Both the position numbers and the translations under genes were made by a program. Shown here piece after piece: positions 25,987-35,357 of a DNA stretch of 55,007 bases. The stretch is from Opitutia bacterium (GTDB lineage Bacteria > Verrucomicrobiota > Verrucomicrobiae > Opitutales > UBA953). Position 1 is the first letter of the stretch; every line of letters starts with the position of its first letter. Location of the stretch: contig SFEJ01000016.1 in assembly GCA_004558035.1 (NCBI GenBank), positions 1-55,007 of the forward strand, in the 5' to 3' direction. The notes beneath the pieces were generated by a model, which was not told the DNA's origin, searched no databases, and worked only from the letters and a program-made list of their open reading frames with translations.

Positions 25987-27714
25987 TCAGCGGGCGAAGG
26001 TCTTCAGCGGGTCGGCGAACGCCGAAGCCGTCGAGTACTGCTTCGGCAGCTTTTCGTAGAACATTTCCGCGCGGTCGATGATGTTCGAAAGGTTCTTGTA
26101 AACCTTGCGCATCATTTCCAGCAGTTCGAGATAGCGGACGCTGACCTGCGGCAGGCAGGTGCCCTCGCCGACGCGCGCCATGTGGTCCGCCTCGACGGAA
26201 TTCAGCATCTCCTTCATCTCGCGCTTCTTCGCCTTGGCGAGCGCGAGCGTTTCCGGAGACTTCTTTTCGAGAATCTTGATCGCGAAGTCGGCGACGGACG
26301 CGAGCGTCGCGTGCAGCAGATCGAACTCCTTTTCCGCCTTTTCGCTGAAGCGGTAATTGTTCTGGCGCAGCAGCTCCATCACGTCGCGGATGCCGGCGGC
26401 GAGGTCGCCGATGCGCTCGGCGTCGTTCGTGCAGTGCAGCAGCAGCGGGATCTGCTCCGCCTCGGCGGAGGTCAGCTGCGTCTGCATCAGCTTGGAAAGG
26501 TATTCGGTGATGTCCTTCTGGCGCTCGTCCACGTCCGCCTCGCGCTTTTCGAGCTGCTTGAAGACCGCCTGGTTCTTTTCGTCGTTCTTGTTGTAGAGGC
26601 AGAGCGTGCAGTCCACCATCTTCCAGGATTTCTTCAGCATTTTGCGGAGCGCTCCCGCCGTCTGCGCCAGCGCGACGGAAGGCGAATAGAGCAGGTGCGG
26701 CTCGAGGCGCTGATACTTGACGCGTTCCCGCGAGACCGGAATCGCCTTTTCGCAGATCTTCGCGAAAAGCGGAATGAAGCCCACGAGCACGAGCGTCGCC
26801 GCCACGTTGAACAGCGTGTGCGCGTTCGCGATCTGGCGCGGCAGATCCGCCTCGCCGGAAGACATCTTCTTCACCGCCCAGAAAAACACGGGATCGCCGT
26901 CGATCGTGAACCAGAACGTCGCCGCGACGATGAGCACGCCGAACACGTTGAACAGCGTGTGCGCGAGCGCCGCCTGCTTCGCGACGCGGTTCGCCGTGAG
27001 CGCCGCGAGCTGCGCCGTCACCGTCGTTCCGATGTTCGAGCCCAAAATCAGCGCCACCGCCGTGTAGAGATCGACGAGCCCGCTCGCGCCCAGCGCGATC
27101 ACGATGCCCGAACACGCCGAGCTGCTCTGCATGATGAACGTCGCGACGATGCCCACGCCGATCGCGCCGAGCAGCGCCAGCGGCGGGATCACGCCGTCCA
27201 CGGGAGCGCACCGGAACGTCTGGAAAAGCGCCTTGAAGCCTTCGTATTCCTGCAGCGCCTTCAGCTCGGTGCTCATCAGCGTCATGCCCAAGAAAAGGAA
27301 GCCCAGCCCGATGACCGTCTCGCTCCAGTTGCGGATCGGCCGCATCGGAATGAAGCTCAGCACGAGACCGAGAATAATCGACGGCATGATGATCCACTGA
27401 ATGTCGAACGCCACGAGCTGCGCCGTGATCGTCGTGCCGATGTTCGCGCCGAAGATGATGCCGATCGCCTGCACGAGCGTGAGCAGCCCCGCGTTCACGA
27501 AGCCGATGACCATGACCGTGCTCGCGCTCGAAGACTGAATGACCGCCGTCACCGTCGCCCCCGAAACGATGCCGACGAAGCGGTTCGCCGAAAAAAGCCG
27601 CAACACGGTGCGCATGCGTTCGCCGGCGACCTGATGGAGCCCGTCGCTCATCAGTTTCATGCCGAAAATGAAGATCGCCAAGCCGCCGAAGACGTTCAGA
27701 AGGAGCATTGCCAT
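25987..27714 (-). CDS. Na/Pi symporter with C-terminal PhoU-like domain
   Basis: A 575-residue inner-membrane protein. Two inverted Na/Pi repeats carry the characteristic QSSSA motifs (TAVIQSSSASTVMVIGF near residue 60 and TFIMQSSSACSGIVIAL near 215), each followed by a GxNIGTT loop. From about residue 350 a PhoU-like helical bundle follows (AERIGDLAAGIRDVMELL). It imports phosphate with sodium or contributes to phosphate homeostasis. Start ATG at 27714; a second ATG at 27708 is possible. Confidence 0.92.
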   Translation of the reverse strand: MAMLLLNVFGGLAIFIFGMKLMSDGLHQVAGERMRTVLRLFSANRFVGIVSGATVTAVIQSSSASTVMVIGFVNAGLLTLVQAIGIIFGANIGTTITAQLVAFDIQWIIMPSIILGLVLSFIPMRPIRNWSETVIGLGFLFLGMTLMSTELKALQEYEGFKALFQTFRCAPVDGVIPPLALLGAIGVGIVATFIMQSSSACSGIVIALGASGLVDLYTAVALILGSNIGTTVTAQLAALTANRVAKQAALAHTLFNVFGVLIVAATFWFTIDGDPVFFWAVKKMSSGEADLPRQIANAHTLFNVAATLVLVGFIPLFAKICEKAIPVSRERVKYQRLEPHLLYSPSVALAQTAGALRKMLKKSWKMVDCTLCLYNKNDEKNQAVFKQLEKREADVDERQKDITEYLSKLMQTQLTSAEAEQIPLLLHCTNDAERIGDLAAGIRDVMELLRQNNYRFSEKAEKEFDLLHATLASVADFAIKILEKKSPETLALAKAKKREMKEMLNSVEADHMARVGEGTCLPQVSVRYLELLEMMRKVYKNLSNIIDRAEMFYEKLPKQYSTASAFADPLKTFAR

Positions 27715-27777
27715 GGAATGTATGCCTCGTATTTCTAAGTGTTGGTAAGAATCAAAAAGACTTCGGGAAGTTTCCCG

Positions 27778-28134
27778 TTATTCCGCCGAAAAGTCAAGGC
27801 GGCGACGAAATTCCGCCCGCGGGAACGCGAAAACGAACAGGGAGCTCGAGGATTTTGAGGGAGCCGATTCCGCCCCGCGCGGCTCCCGCCGAAGCGGAAT
27901 TGAGGTTCCCGTCCGCGGATTTCGGCGGGCAGCGGGACGTTTACCCTCCGATAAAAATTCGCGAAATTCGTGCAATTCGTGGATTCAAAAAATCTGCGGA
28001 AGTCTGCGAGATTCGCGTGAGGAATTTCTGCGGGAAGGATTTCGGCGGACAACGGGACGCCCGCCCTCCTTTGCGTTCCCGCGTGGGAAAATCCCGCCGC
28101 GAAGCGCTTTTCGCGCGGGGCGGATTTTGCGCGC
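27778..28134. repeat. Intergenic mosaic of dispersed repeat modules
   Basis: No gene seen between the Na/Pi and tolQ genes. Module 27835-27880 (AACAGGGA...GATTTTGAGGGA...) recurs at about 42937 and 43229. A CGGGCAGCGGGACGTTTACCC-like module occurs at about 27926 and again at 28040, with relatives at 43610 and 43703. A run of ATTCGTGCAATTCGTGGATTC-like words (about 27960-28015) has inverted relatives near 43120-43185. Two copies of the GCGGGAACG motif are included. Confidence 0.55.
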
Positions 28135-28163
28135 TTGCGGGGAAAACGCTTTCAGTGCATGAT
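28135..28163 (+). promoter_or_regulatory. Promoter of tolQRA
   Basis: TTGCGG (28135-28140), 17 bp, CATGAT (28158-28163), then 13 nt to the ATG at 28177. In-frame starts at 28135 and 28159 fall inside this promoter and are unlikely. Confidence 0.5.
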
Positions 28164-28176
28164 TCGCGTTCAATCT

Positions 28177-28989
28177 ATGCAGACGTTTTTTCTTCCGGAA
28201 TTTTTCGCGAACACGCACGGAATGCTCTGGTACTGGGAGCAGTGCGACGGCGCCGCGCGCGTCGTCATCCTCGTCATCTTCACGCTGTCGATCTGGTCCT
28301 CCGCGTCGATCGTCGGCAAATGGCTCGACGTGCGGCGTTTCCGCAAGGACAACGCGCGCTTCGAGGCGCGGATTCTCGGCGCGAAGCTCACGCGGCTGAA
28401 TCTCGAGCGGCGCCCGGGCGCGTCGCACTACGAGCGCGTCGCCTTCGAGGCGTGCCGCGCCTACGCGAAGAACGGCGCCGCCGTCCGCACCGAAGAGGAC
28501 ATCGAGATCTGCATCCGCCACGTCGAAAACGGCATTCAGCGCGGGCTCGCGCGCGTGATGGAGGACTACGAAAAATCGCTGCTGCTGCTGAGCTCCTTCG
28601 CTTCGGGCGGGCCGTTCCTCGGGCTGCTCGGCACGGTCTGGGGCATCATCATCACGTTCGGTTCGCTGACGGAGAAGGCGACCATCGCCCAGCTCGCGCC
28701 GGGCGTCGCGGGCGCGCTGTGCGCGACGCTCGCGGGGCTGGTGCTGGCGATTCCCGCCGTGTTCTGCTACAACTACCTGCTGTCGAGCACGAAAAAGCTC
28801 ACGGTGGAGATCGAGGCGTTCGCGTCGCTGCTGACGGACCGCTTCGAGCTGGAGCTCCGCGAGGCGCTGCGCGACGGGCGCCGCGGCTCCGCTCCCGCCG
28901 CCGAACCCGTTCCCGCGCCCGCCGAGACGCCGCGCGCGCGTGCCGCGGGAACGTTCCGCAACCCCTACGCCGACGAAGCCGCGGACTGA
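28177..28989 (+). CDS. tolQ: TolQ/ExbB-type proton channel subunit
   Basis: A 270-residue MotA/TolQ/ExbB-family inner-membrane protein. Transmembrane segments are VVILVIFTLSIWSSASIVG, SSFASGGPFLGLLGTVWGIIITFG (the conserved channel helix) and GALCATLAGLVLAIPAVFCYNYL. A cytoplasmic helical loop lies between the first two, and a Pro/Ala-rich tail ends it. With the next two genes it makes a proton-driven complex that spans the envelope. It is called TolQ rather than ExbB because a TolA-like gene follows, but no tolB or pal is in the window. Confidence 0.9.
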   Translation: MQTFFLPEFFANTHGMLWYWEQCDGAARVVILVIFTLSIWSSASIVGKWLDVRRFRKDNARFEARILGAKLTRLNLERRPGASHYERVAFEACRAYAKNGAAVRTEEDIEICIRHVENGIQRGLARVMEDYEKSLLLLSSFASGGPFLGLLGTVWGIIITFGSLTEKATIAQLAPGVAGALCATLAGLVLAIPAVFCYNYLLSSTKKLTVEIEAFASLLTDRFELELREALRDGRRGSAPAAEPVPAPAETPRARAAGTFRNPYADEAAD

Positions 28990-29002
28990 TCCCGTTCCCG
29001 CC

Positions 29003-29455
29003 ATGTCACGCCGTTCCAGCAATTTCCGCAGGCAAAACGCCATCCGGGCGATGAGCGAGATCAACGTCACGCCGCTGCTCGACCTGTGCTTCTGTCTGCT
29101 GATCATCTTCATCATCGCGACGCCCGTGCTCGAGCAGACGACGCGCGTCGATCTGCCCGTCGCCTCCGAGAGCGTCGGCGCGCCGATTCAGACCGAGACG
29201 AAATACGCCATCGTCGCGCTCGACCGCAGCGGCCGCTACTTCTTCGACGGCGAACCGATGCTGCCCGAGCGCCTCGCCGAAGAGTTCGCGCGCATCAGCG
29301 CCATGCCGGCGGAGGCGCAGCCCGTCGTCCGCGTCCGCGCCGACGGCTCGCTGATGGTGCAGCAGCTCATCTCGCTCTTCGATCTCGCGAAGAGCCGCGG
29401 CCTCGCCAAAGTCGCCTTCGACACGGAAATCACTCACGAAGCCCCCAAGCCTTGA
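29003..29455 (+). CDS. tolR: TolR/ExbD-type subunit
   Basis: A 150-residue protein with one transmembrane helix holding the conserved Asp (EINVTPLLDLCFCLLIIFIIATPV) and a small periplasmic domain ending VAFDTEITHEAPKP. The ATG at 29003 directly follows the word CCCGTTCCCGCC, so no Shine-Dalgarno is present. It lies 13 bp after tolQ. Partner of TolQ in the proton channel. Confidence 0.92.
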   Translation: MSRRSSNFRRQNAIRAMSEINVTPLLDLCFCLLIIFIIATPVLEQTTRVDLPVASESVGAPIQTETKYAIVALDRSGRYFFDGEPMLPERLAEEFARISAMPAEAQPVVRVRADGSLMVQQLISLFDLAKSRGLAKVAFDTEITHEAPKP

Positions 29456-29469
29456 ACAGCCGCCTTTCC

Positions 29470-30447
29470 ATGCCCGGACTCGCCGTCGCGCTCGCGGTTC
29501 ACGCGCTCGCGCTCGGCGCGCTGCTGCTGATCGGCGGGGAAAACGACGCGGCGACGCCGTCCGACGCGGATCCGATTCTGCTGATGCTCGGCGGGGACGA
29601 TCCGGACAAGGACGCCGGGCTCGTCGGGCGCGAACGCGGTCCCGCGCGCGGCACGGAAGACGGCGATCCTTTCGATTCGGAAGAATTTTCCAAACGCCTC
29701 GAAGCGCTCCGCGAGGAGAACGAACGCCTCGTCGCCGAAGAGGAGGCGCAGGCCGCCGCCGCCGCGGAAGCCGCCGCGCGCGCGGAACGCGAACGCGCCG
29801 AAGCCGCGGAGAAAGCGGCGCGGGAACAGGCGGCGCGCGAAAAGGCCGCCGCGGAAAAAGCCGCGCGGGAACGCGCCGCCGCCGAAGCCGCCAAAAAGAA
29901 GGCGGAGGCCGCGAAGAACGCCGCCGCGGCGAAGAATTCCGGCGACGCCAAAAAGGTGGACATCCGTCAGCTCGTCAAAAACAACCGCAAAAACGGCGGC
30001 TCCGGGAAGAATCCCGGCGGCAGATCCTCCGGCGGGAACGCTCCCGGCAAGCGCGTCGGCGAAGTCAAGGTCGGCGGCGGCGGGAACGGCAAGGCTTTCG
30101 GGACCGTGGACGGCACGGGCGGGAACGGCGGAGACGGCGGCGCGCGCGTCGCCGACGCCCGCGCGCTCTACGTGAAGGCGGTGCTGAAGCGCTTCGAAAT
30201 TTTCTTCGACGACGTCGTCGCGCAGGAGCCGCTTTCGATTCCGAGCTCGATCACGGTGGACGTGCGCTTCACCGTGGACGCGCGCGGGAACGTGCGTTTT
30301 CTCGACGTCGTCGGCAGCTCGGAGGCGCAGGTGCGCGCGCGCGTCGAAAAGATCTTCCGCCTCGCGTTCCCGAAACCCTTTCAGCCGCCGCCCGGCGGCG
30401 ATCCGTTCACCGGACGCCTCAACGGCGTTTCCTTCGTCGTCGACTGA
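29470..30447 (+). CDS. TolA/TonB-like energy transducer
   Basis: A 325-residue protein laid out like TolA: N-terminal membrane helix (LAVALAVHALALGALLLIG), a long Ala/Glu/Lys/Arg coiled-coil (about 70-160), a Gly/Asn-rich linker (GGGGNGKAFGTVDGTGGNGG) and a C-terminal domain of about 100 residues with the TonB/TolA pattern SITVDVRFTVDARGNVRFLDVVGSS. It carries the pull generated by TolQR to the outer membrane. A TTG overlapping the tolR stop (29452) is an alternative start. Glycine stretches vary little in this family, so the call rests on architecture and position. Confidence 0.82.
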   Translation: MPGLAVALAVHALALGALLLIGGENDAATPSDADPILLMLGGDDPDKDAGLVGRERGPARGTEDGDPFDSEEFSKRLEALREENERLVAEEEAQAAAAAEAAARAERERAEAAEKAAREQAAREKAAAEKAARERAAAEAAKKKAEAAKNAAAAKNSGDAKKVDIRQLVKNNRKNGGSGKNPGGRSSGGNAPGKRVGEVKVGGGGNGKAFGTVDGTGGNGGDGGARVADARALYVKAVLKRFEIFFDDVVAQEPLSIPSSITVDVRFTVDARGNVRFLDVVGSSEAQVRARVEKIFRLAFPKPFQPPPGGDPFTGRLNGVSFVVD

Positions 30448-30468
30448 ACCGAACACTTTTGCCCCGCC

Positions 30469-31410
30469 ATGTCCGAAAACGCCTGGAACATCATCAAAAT
30501 CTTCTCCGACCGCACGCGCCTGCGCATTCTGCATCTGCTCAAGCGCGAACAGCTTTCCGTCGGCGAGCTGCAGGACATCCTCGACATGGGGCAGTCGCGC
30601 ATTTCGACGCAGCTCGCGCAGCTGCTCAAGCTCCGCGTCGTGACGGCGCGCCGCGACGGCAAAAAGACGTTTTACGCGCTCGCGGGAACGCTGCCCGAAA
30701 ACGCGCGCGCGCTGCTGGACGCGACGCTCGCCGCGATCGCCGACGATCCCGAAATCCGCGCGGACGAGGCGGCGCGCGCCCGCGTCATCGAAAAGCGCAC
30801 GGCGGCGACGCAGGCGTATTTCGACGCGATCGCGAAACGCAACGGCAATCCCGGCGTGCCCGGGCGCTCCGACGGCGGCATCGTCCAGATGCTGCTTTCG
30901 CTCGTGCCGCCGCTCGTCATCGCGGACCTCGGTTCGGGGCGCGGCATCATTTCGCAGCAGCTCGCCTTCGCCGCGAAAAAAATCTACTGCGTGGACAATT
31001 CCCGGACGACGCTTTCCGAAGGGCGCGAGTTCATGAAGAAGCACGGCGTGCGCAACGTCGAATTTCTGCTCGGCGACATTCAGAAGGTGCCGCTCAAAAA
31101 CGCCGTCGCCGACGTCGCGCTGCTCAGCCAGTCGCTGCACCACGCGGCGCGCCCGGACGTCGCGGTCGCCGAGGCGTTCCGCATTCTCAAGCCCGGCGGC
31201 AAGATTATCATTCTCGACCTGAACAAGCATCCGTACGAGATCGCGCGGGAACGCTATCACGACACCTGGCTGGGCTTTTCCAGAAACGAGATCGAAGGCT
31301 GGCTCGCCGCCGCGGGCTTCGCGAAGATCTCCTCGCTCGTCTTCCCCGCGGACGACGGAAAGATGAAGTTCGAGACGCTGTTCGCGCGCGGCGACAAACC
31401 CGAAAAATGA
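30469..31410 (+). CDS. ArsR-type regulator fused to a SAM-dependent methyltransferase
   Basis: A 313-residue two-domain protein. Residues 1-85 form an ArsR winged helix (FSDRTRLRILHLLKREQLSVGELQDILDMGQSRISTQLAQL). From about 140 a class I methyltransferase follows: motif I VIADLGSGRGIISQQLA, YCVDNS, and VALLSQSLHHAARPDVAVAEAFRILKPGGKIIILDL. Such fusions are often linked to methionine or S-adenosylhomocysteine metabolism; here the neighbours are tolQRA and dprA, so the target is open. No Cys pair for metal sensing is seen in the DNA-binding helix. Confidence 0.87.
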   Translation: MSENAWNIIKIFSDRTRLRILHLLKREQLSVGELQDILDMGQSRISTQLAQLLKLRVVTARRDGKKTFYALAGTLPENARALLDATLAAIADDPEIRADEAARARVIEKRTAATQAYFDAIAKRNGNPGVPGRSDGGIVQMLLSLVPPLVIADLGSGRGIISQQLAFAAKKIYCVDNSRTTLSEGREFMKKHGVRNVEFLLGDIQKVPLKNAVADVALLSQSLHHAARPDVAVAEAFRILKPGGKIIILDLNKHPYEIARERYHDTWLGFSRNEIEGWLAAAGFAKISSLVFPADDGKMKFETLFARGDKPEK

Positions 31411-31426
31411 TCCGCCCCGTTCCCGC

Positions 31427-32611
31427 ATGAAAAACTCCGCGACTCTCTCCGAAGCGCAGGCGGCGCTCACGCTCAACGCGATTCCCGGCGTCGGCCCCGC
31501 GCTTTGCCGCCGGCTCGCGGACGTGTTCGACGGCGCGCTCGCGCCCGCGCTCGCCGCGTCCGCGGAAACGCTCGAAAAGATCCCCGGCGTCGGCAGGACG
31601 CTCGCCGCGAAGATCGCCGCGCACGAGCGCGAATTTTCGCTCGCGAAGGAGGAAAAGAAGATGCGCGAGCACGGCTTCGAGTTCGTGCCGTTCTTCGACG
31701 CGCGCTTTCCCGTGATGCTGCGGGAAATCCCCGACGCGCCGATCGGCGTGTACGTGTTCGGGAACGTCGCCGCGCTGGGCACGCGCCGCGCGATCGCGAT
31801 CGTCGGCACGCGCCGGGCGTCGCTCTACGGCTCGTCCATGGCGCGGAAAATCGCGCGGGAGCTCGCGCTTTCGCGCTGGACGGTCGTCAGCGGGCTCGCG
31901 CGCGGCATCGACACGGCGGCGCACGTCGGCGCGCTCGACGGGAACGGCGCGACCGTCGCCGTGCTCGGCTGCGGGCTCGACATCGTTTACCCGCCGGAGA
32001 ATCTGGAGCTTTACCGGAAAATCGCCGAGACCGGCGGCGCCGTGATCAGCGAATTCCGCCTCGGGCGCGTCGCCGACCGCCGCACGTTCCCGCAGCGCAA
32101 CCGCATCATCGCCGGGCTTTCCGCGGGAATGCTCGTCGTCGAATCCGACGAAAAGGGCGGCTCGATGCTCTCCGCCGGATTCGCGGCGGACTACGGGCGC
32201 ACCGTCTTCGCGCTGCCCGGGCGCGTCGATCAGGACAATTCCCGCGGCTGCCACAAGCTGATCCGCGAAGGCGCGACGCTCGTCACCGGCGCCGGCGACA
32301 TCGTCGAGGAAATGGAGAGCGTCGCCTCGCAGCCGAGCCTCGCGCTCGATTTCGGAGACGCGCCCGCGCGCGTTCCCGCGCCGACTTCGGGCCGCGCGGA
32401 AACGTCCGCCGCGTCCGAAGCGCTCGTCGCGCTCCCGCCGGAAGCCGTCGCGATTCACGCGCTCCTCGCCGCGGGCGACGCGCTTTCGCCGGACGAGATC
32501 GCCGAGCGCGCCGACCTTCCTGCCGCCGCCGTGCTTTCGAATCTTCTCCTGCTGGAGCTGGAGCGCCTCGTCGCCCGCAAGGCAGACGGCACCTACGAAA
32601 AGACGCTTTAG
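31427..32611 (+). CDS. dprA: DNA-processing protein DprA
   Basis: A 394-residue protein that loads RecA on incoming single-stranded DNA during natural transformation. It has an N-terminal helix-hairpin-helix region (LNAIPGVGPALCRRLADVF; LEKIPGVGRTLAAKI). The Rossmann-like DprA domain follows (IAIVGTRRASLYGSSMAR, SGLARGIDTAAH, VAVLGCGLDIVYPPEN, FPQRNRIIAGLSAGMLVVES, GSMLSAGFAADYGRTVFALPG). A C-terminal winged helix ends it (LSPDEIAERADLPAAAVLSNLLLLELERLV). The stop codon is the first member of a heptad repeat array. Its presence suggests competence in this lineage. Confidence 0.96.
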   Translation: MKNSATLSEAQAALTLNAIPGVGPALCRRLADVFDGALAPALAASAETLEKIPGVGRTLAAKIAAHEREFSLAKEEKKMREHGFEFVPFFDARFPVMLREIPDAPIGVYVFGNVAALGTRRAIAIVGTRRASLYGSSMARKIARELALSRWTVVSGLARGIDTAAHVGALDGNGATVAVLGCGLDIVYPPENLELYRKIAETGGAVISEFRLGRVADRRTFPQRNRIIAGLSAGMLVVESDEKGGSMLSAGFAADYGRTVFALPGRVDQDNSRGCHKLIREGATLVTGAGDIVEEMESVASQPSLALDFGDAPARVPAPTSGRAETSAASEALVALPPEAVAIHALLAAGDALSPDEIAERADLPAAAVLSNLLLLELERLVARKADGTYEKTL

Positions 32612-32664
32612 AGGTTAAAGGTTAGAGGTTAAGGGTTAAAGGTTAGGGGTTAAAAAGGTTAAAG
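32609..32664 (+). repeat. Heptad stop-codon array at the 3' end of dprA
   Basis: From the dprA stop TAG: units GTTAAAG, GTTAGAG, GTTAAGG, GTTAAAG, GTTAGGG, GTTAAAA, (AG) and GTTAAAG (32614-32664). Each unit contains TAA or TAG; because 7 is not a multiple of 3, the stops fall in all three frames. No matching inverted arm was found here. Confidence 0.85.
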
Positions 32665-32702
32665 CTCTGGGCCGCGAGAGGAAAATCAGCGGGAAAAAGA
32701 TT

Positions 32703-32731
32703 TTGCGGGGAGGCGCGGGAACGCTCATAGT
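32703..32731 (+). promoter_or_regulatory. Promoter of the amidase-murJ-carboxypeptidase operon
   Basis: TTGCGG (32703-32708), 17 bp (which contain the GCGGGAACG motif), CATAGT (32726-32731), then 14 nt to the ATG at 32746. Confidence 0.5.
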
Positions 32732-32745
32732 GGCGTTTCCGTTTT

Positions 32746-33747
32746 ATGTCCCGATTCGCCGCCACAGTCATCGCCGCTCTGTTCGCGCTCGCCGCTCCGT
32801 TCGCGGGAGCGCAGGCGATCAATCTCGACTCGACGCTGCGCGCCGCCGGCGCGACGGCGAACGCCTCGAGCGTGCCGGATCTGCGCCGCTGGAAGATCCG
32901 CGGCTTCACCATCGAGGCGCAGGACCGCAAGCCCTACGTCACGGTGAACGGAACGCGCGTGTACACGGGCTCGGCGATTTCCTGCGCGAACGGCAAGATC
33001 TTCATCCAGAAGCGCGACTGGGAAAAGCACGTCGCGCCGATCGTCGCGCCCGCGAAGACGGGCGTTCCCGCGGCGCGGAAAATCGTCATCGACGCCGGGC
33101 ACGGCGGCTCCGATCCCGGGAAGATCCAGGGGAAGATGCGCGAAAAGGCGTACACGCTCGACGTCGCGAAGCGCCTCCAGCGCATCCTCAAGGCGCGCGG
33201 CTTCACGGTGGAGATGACGCGTTCCCGCGACGAGGCGGTGGATCTCGCGGCGCGCGCGGAAAAGGCGAACGCCGCGGGCGCGCATCTCTTCGTCAGCGTG
33301 CATTTCAACGCGGCTTCGGCGGCCTCGGCGCGCGGCGTCGAGACGTGGATGCTCACGCCCGTGGGCGAGGCGTCCTTCGCGCAGAAGAACGCGAAGACCG
33401 CCGCCGACGCCGGCAACCGTTTCGACGCGTGGAACCTGCTGCTCGCCTACAGGGTGCAGAGCGCGCTTTCCGGAAAGATCGACGCGGAGGACCGCGGCGT
33501 CAAGTGCGCCAACTTCGCCGTGCTGCGCACGCTGAAGTGCCCGGGAATTCTCGTCGAATGCGGCTTTTTCACGAACGCCTCCGAGGCGGCGCTGATCGCG
33601 ACGACCAACCGCCGCGAGCAGATCGCCCAGGGCATAGCCGAAGGCGTCGTCGCCTACGCGGGCGCGCTCGACGCGCTGCGCGCCTCCGACGCGGGAACGC
33701 GCAAGCCGCGCGCCGCCAAACGCCGTATTCCGTCGCCCCGCCGATGA
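32746..33747 (+). CDS. N-acetylmuramoyl-L-alanine amidase (Amidase_3, AmiC-like)
   Basis: A 333-residue exported zinc amidase that cuts the peptide from muramic acid in peptidoglycan. Signal peptide MSRFAATVIAALFALAAPFAGAQA; then a small N-terminal domain. The catalytic domain follows from about residue 110: IVIDAGHGGSDPG (Zn His), Glu in MREKAYTLDVA, SVHFNAA (Zn His) and LVECGFFTN (catalytic Glu). A basic tail (RKPRAAKRRIPSPRR) ends it. Its stop overlaps the murJ start (ATGA), so the genes are translationally coupled. Confidence 0.93.
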   Translation: MSRFAATVIAALFALAAPFAGAQAINLDSTLRAAGATANASSVPDLRRWKIRGFTIEAQDRKPYVTVNGTRVYTGSAISCANGKIFIQKRDWEKHVAPIVAPAKTGVPAARKIVIDAGHGGSDPGKIQGKMREKAYTLDVAKRLQRILKARGFTVEMTRSRDEAVDLAARAEKANAAGAHLFVSVHFNAASAASARGVETWMLTPVGEASFAQKNAKTAADAGNRFDAWNLLLAYRVQSALSGKIDAEDRGVKCANFAVLRTLKCPGILVECGFFTNASEAALIATTNRREQIAQGIAEGVVAYAGALDALRASDAGTRKPRAAKRRIPSPRR

Positions 33748-35357
33748 GTTCCCGCGAGACATCCTACGCGCACATGCTCGTCACGGCGGCGGGAACGGCG
33801 GGCTCGCGCGTGCTCGGGCTCTTCCGCGACCAGCTCACGGCGGGCTTCTTCGGCACGGGCGCGGTCGCCTCGGCGTTCATTCTCGCGTTTCAGATTCCGA
33901 ATCTTTTCCGGCGGCTCCTCGGCGAAGGCGCGCTGACGAGCGCGCTCATGCCCGCGATGACGCAGGAGCGCGCCCGCGGCGGCGACGCGCGCGCGTTCCG
34001 CTTTCTCAATCAGGTGATCACGCGCACGGCGCCGTGGATGTTCGCGCTGACGTTCGCGTTCGCGGCGGCGGCGGTCGGCGTCGCGCTGCTGCCGGAGGAG
34101 ACGCTCGCGCGGCTCGCGGAATTTTTCGGCGCGGGAACGGACGCGGACCGGCACCGCCTCGCGGCGTGGCTCACGGCGCTGTGCATGCCCTACATGCCGA
34201 TGATCTGCATCGCCGCGCTCTTCACGGCGGCGCTGAACATGCTCGGCAGGTTCACGGTGACGGCGCTGAGCGCGATCTGGCTGAATCTCTCGATGATCTT
34301 CGCGCTCGGCGTGCTCGGCTGGCATTTCGGCGAAACGCCGCAGGAGCGCGTCGTCTGGCTCTGCGCGGGCGCGCTCTTCGGCGGCGCGCTGCAGCTGTGC
34401 GTTCCCGCGGCGGCGCTGTACCGCTCCGGCTGGCGGCCGCGCGTCGATTTCGCGACGACGGAATCGTGGGACGACCTCAAGGCGCTCTTCCTGCCCGCCC
34501 TCGTCGGCGCGGGCGTGCACCAGCTCAACATTTTCGCGACGCGCGCGCTCGCGTTCTTTCTCGAAGACCGCGCGCTGGCGGTCTATTACTTCGCGAACCG
34601 CGTCGTGGAAATTCCCGTCGGCATCTTCACGGTGACGATCACGACCGTCGTGTTCCCGTTGCTTGCGCGGCACGCGGCGGAGAAGCGGACGCGCGAGCTC
34701 GGCGCGACGTTTTCCTACGGGATGCGGCTGATTCTCGCGATCAACGTTCCCGCGACGTTCGGCATCATCGTGCTCGCGCAGCCGCTCGTGCGCGGCTTCT
34801 TCCAGCACGGCAACTTCTCCGCGGGCGACACGGCGCTGACCGTTCCCGTGCTGTGCGTCTTCGCGCTCGCCGTCCCGTTCTACGCGGTGAGCGGCATCGT
34901 CGGGCGCGCGTTCGCGGCGCTGAAGGACACGCGGACGCAGATGCGCGTGGGCGTCGCGACGTTCGCGCTGAATCTCGTGCTCGCGCCCGTGCTGGGCTGG
35001 CACTTCAAGGCGTGCGGGCTCGCGGCGGCGAATCTCGCGGCGGCGGCGTTTCAGTGCGCGGCGCTGCTCTTCGTGCTGCGGCGGCGGGAACGCGTGTTCT
35101 TCGCCGATCCCGTTGCGGCGCCGCTCGCGAAGGTCGTGCTGGCGTCGCTCGTGATGGCGGTCGCGACGGCGGCGGCGTGGGAGGGCGCGACGCGGCTCTG
35201 CGCGGGCTTCGCGTGGGGGCTGCTCGGCGCGTTCTTCATCGTCGTTCCCGCGGCGGTCGCGCTTTACTTTCTTTGCCTCAAGCTGCTGCGCTTCCCGGAA
35301 TGCGACGAGCTGCTGGACATTTTTCTCAGGAAATTCTTAAAACGCAAAAAATCATGA
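33744..35357 (+). CDS. murJ: Lipid II flippase MurJ
   Basis: A 537-residue MOP-superfamily protein with about 14 membrane helices. It flips lipid II across the inner membrane for peptidoglycan synthesis. Typical starts of the family are present: TAAGTAGSRVLGLFRDQLTAGFFGTG, AFILAFQIPNLFRRLLGEGALTSALMP, and later PVGIFTVTITTVVFPLLARHA. The ATG at 33744 overlaps the amidase stop; its own stop overlaps the start of the next gene (ATGA). Confidence 0.95.
   Translation: MSSRETSYAHMLVTAAGTAGSRVLGLFRDQLTAGFFGTGAVASAFILAFQIPNLFRRLLGEGALTSALMPAMTQERARGGDARAFRFLNQVITRTAPWMFALTFAFAAAAVGVALLPEETLARLAEFFGAGTDADRHRLAAWLTALCMPYMPMICIAALFTAALNMLGRFTVTALSAIWLNLSMIFALGVLGWHFGETPQERVVWLCAGALFGGALQLCVPAAALYRSGWRPRVDFATTESWDDLKALFLPALVGAGVHQLNIFATRALAFFLEDRALAVYYFANRVVEIPVGIFTVTITTVVFPLLARHAAEKRTRELGATFSYGMRLILAINVPATFGIIVLAQPLVRGFFQHGNFSAGDTALTVPVLCVFALAVPFYAVSGIVGRAFAALKDTRTQMRVGVATFALNLVLAPVLGWHFKACGLAAANLAAAAFQCAALLFVLRRRERVFFADPVAAPLAKVVLASLVMAVATAAAWEGATRLCAGFAWGLLGAFFIVVPAAVALYFLCLKLLRFPECDELLDIFLRKFLKRKKS

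Noticed and set aside
32703..35357. A single 884-codon protein fusing upstream sequence to MurJ
   Set aside because: The first ~345 codons are an off-frame reading of the amidase gene. The ATG at 33744, overlapping the amidase stop, gives a standard MurJ length.
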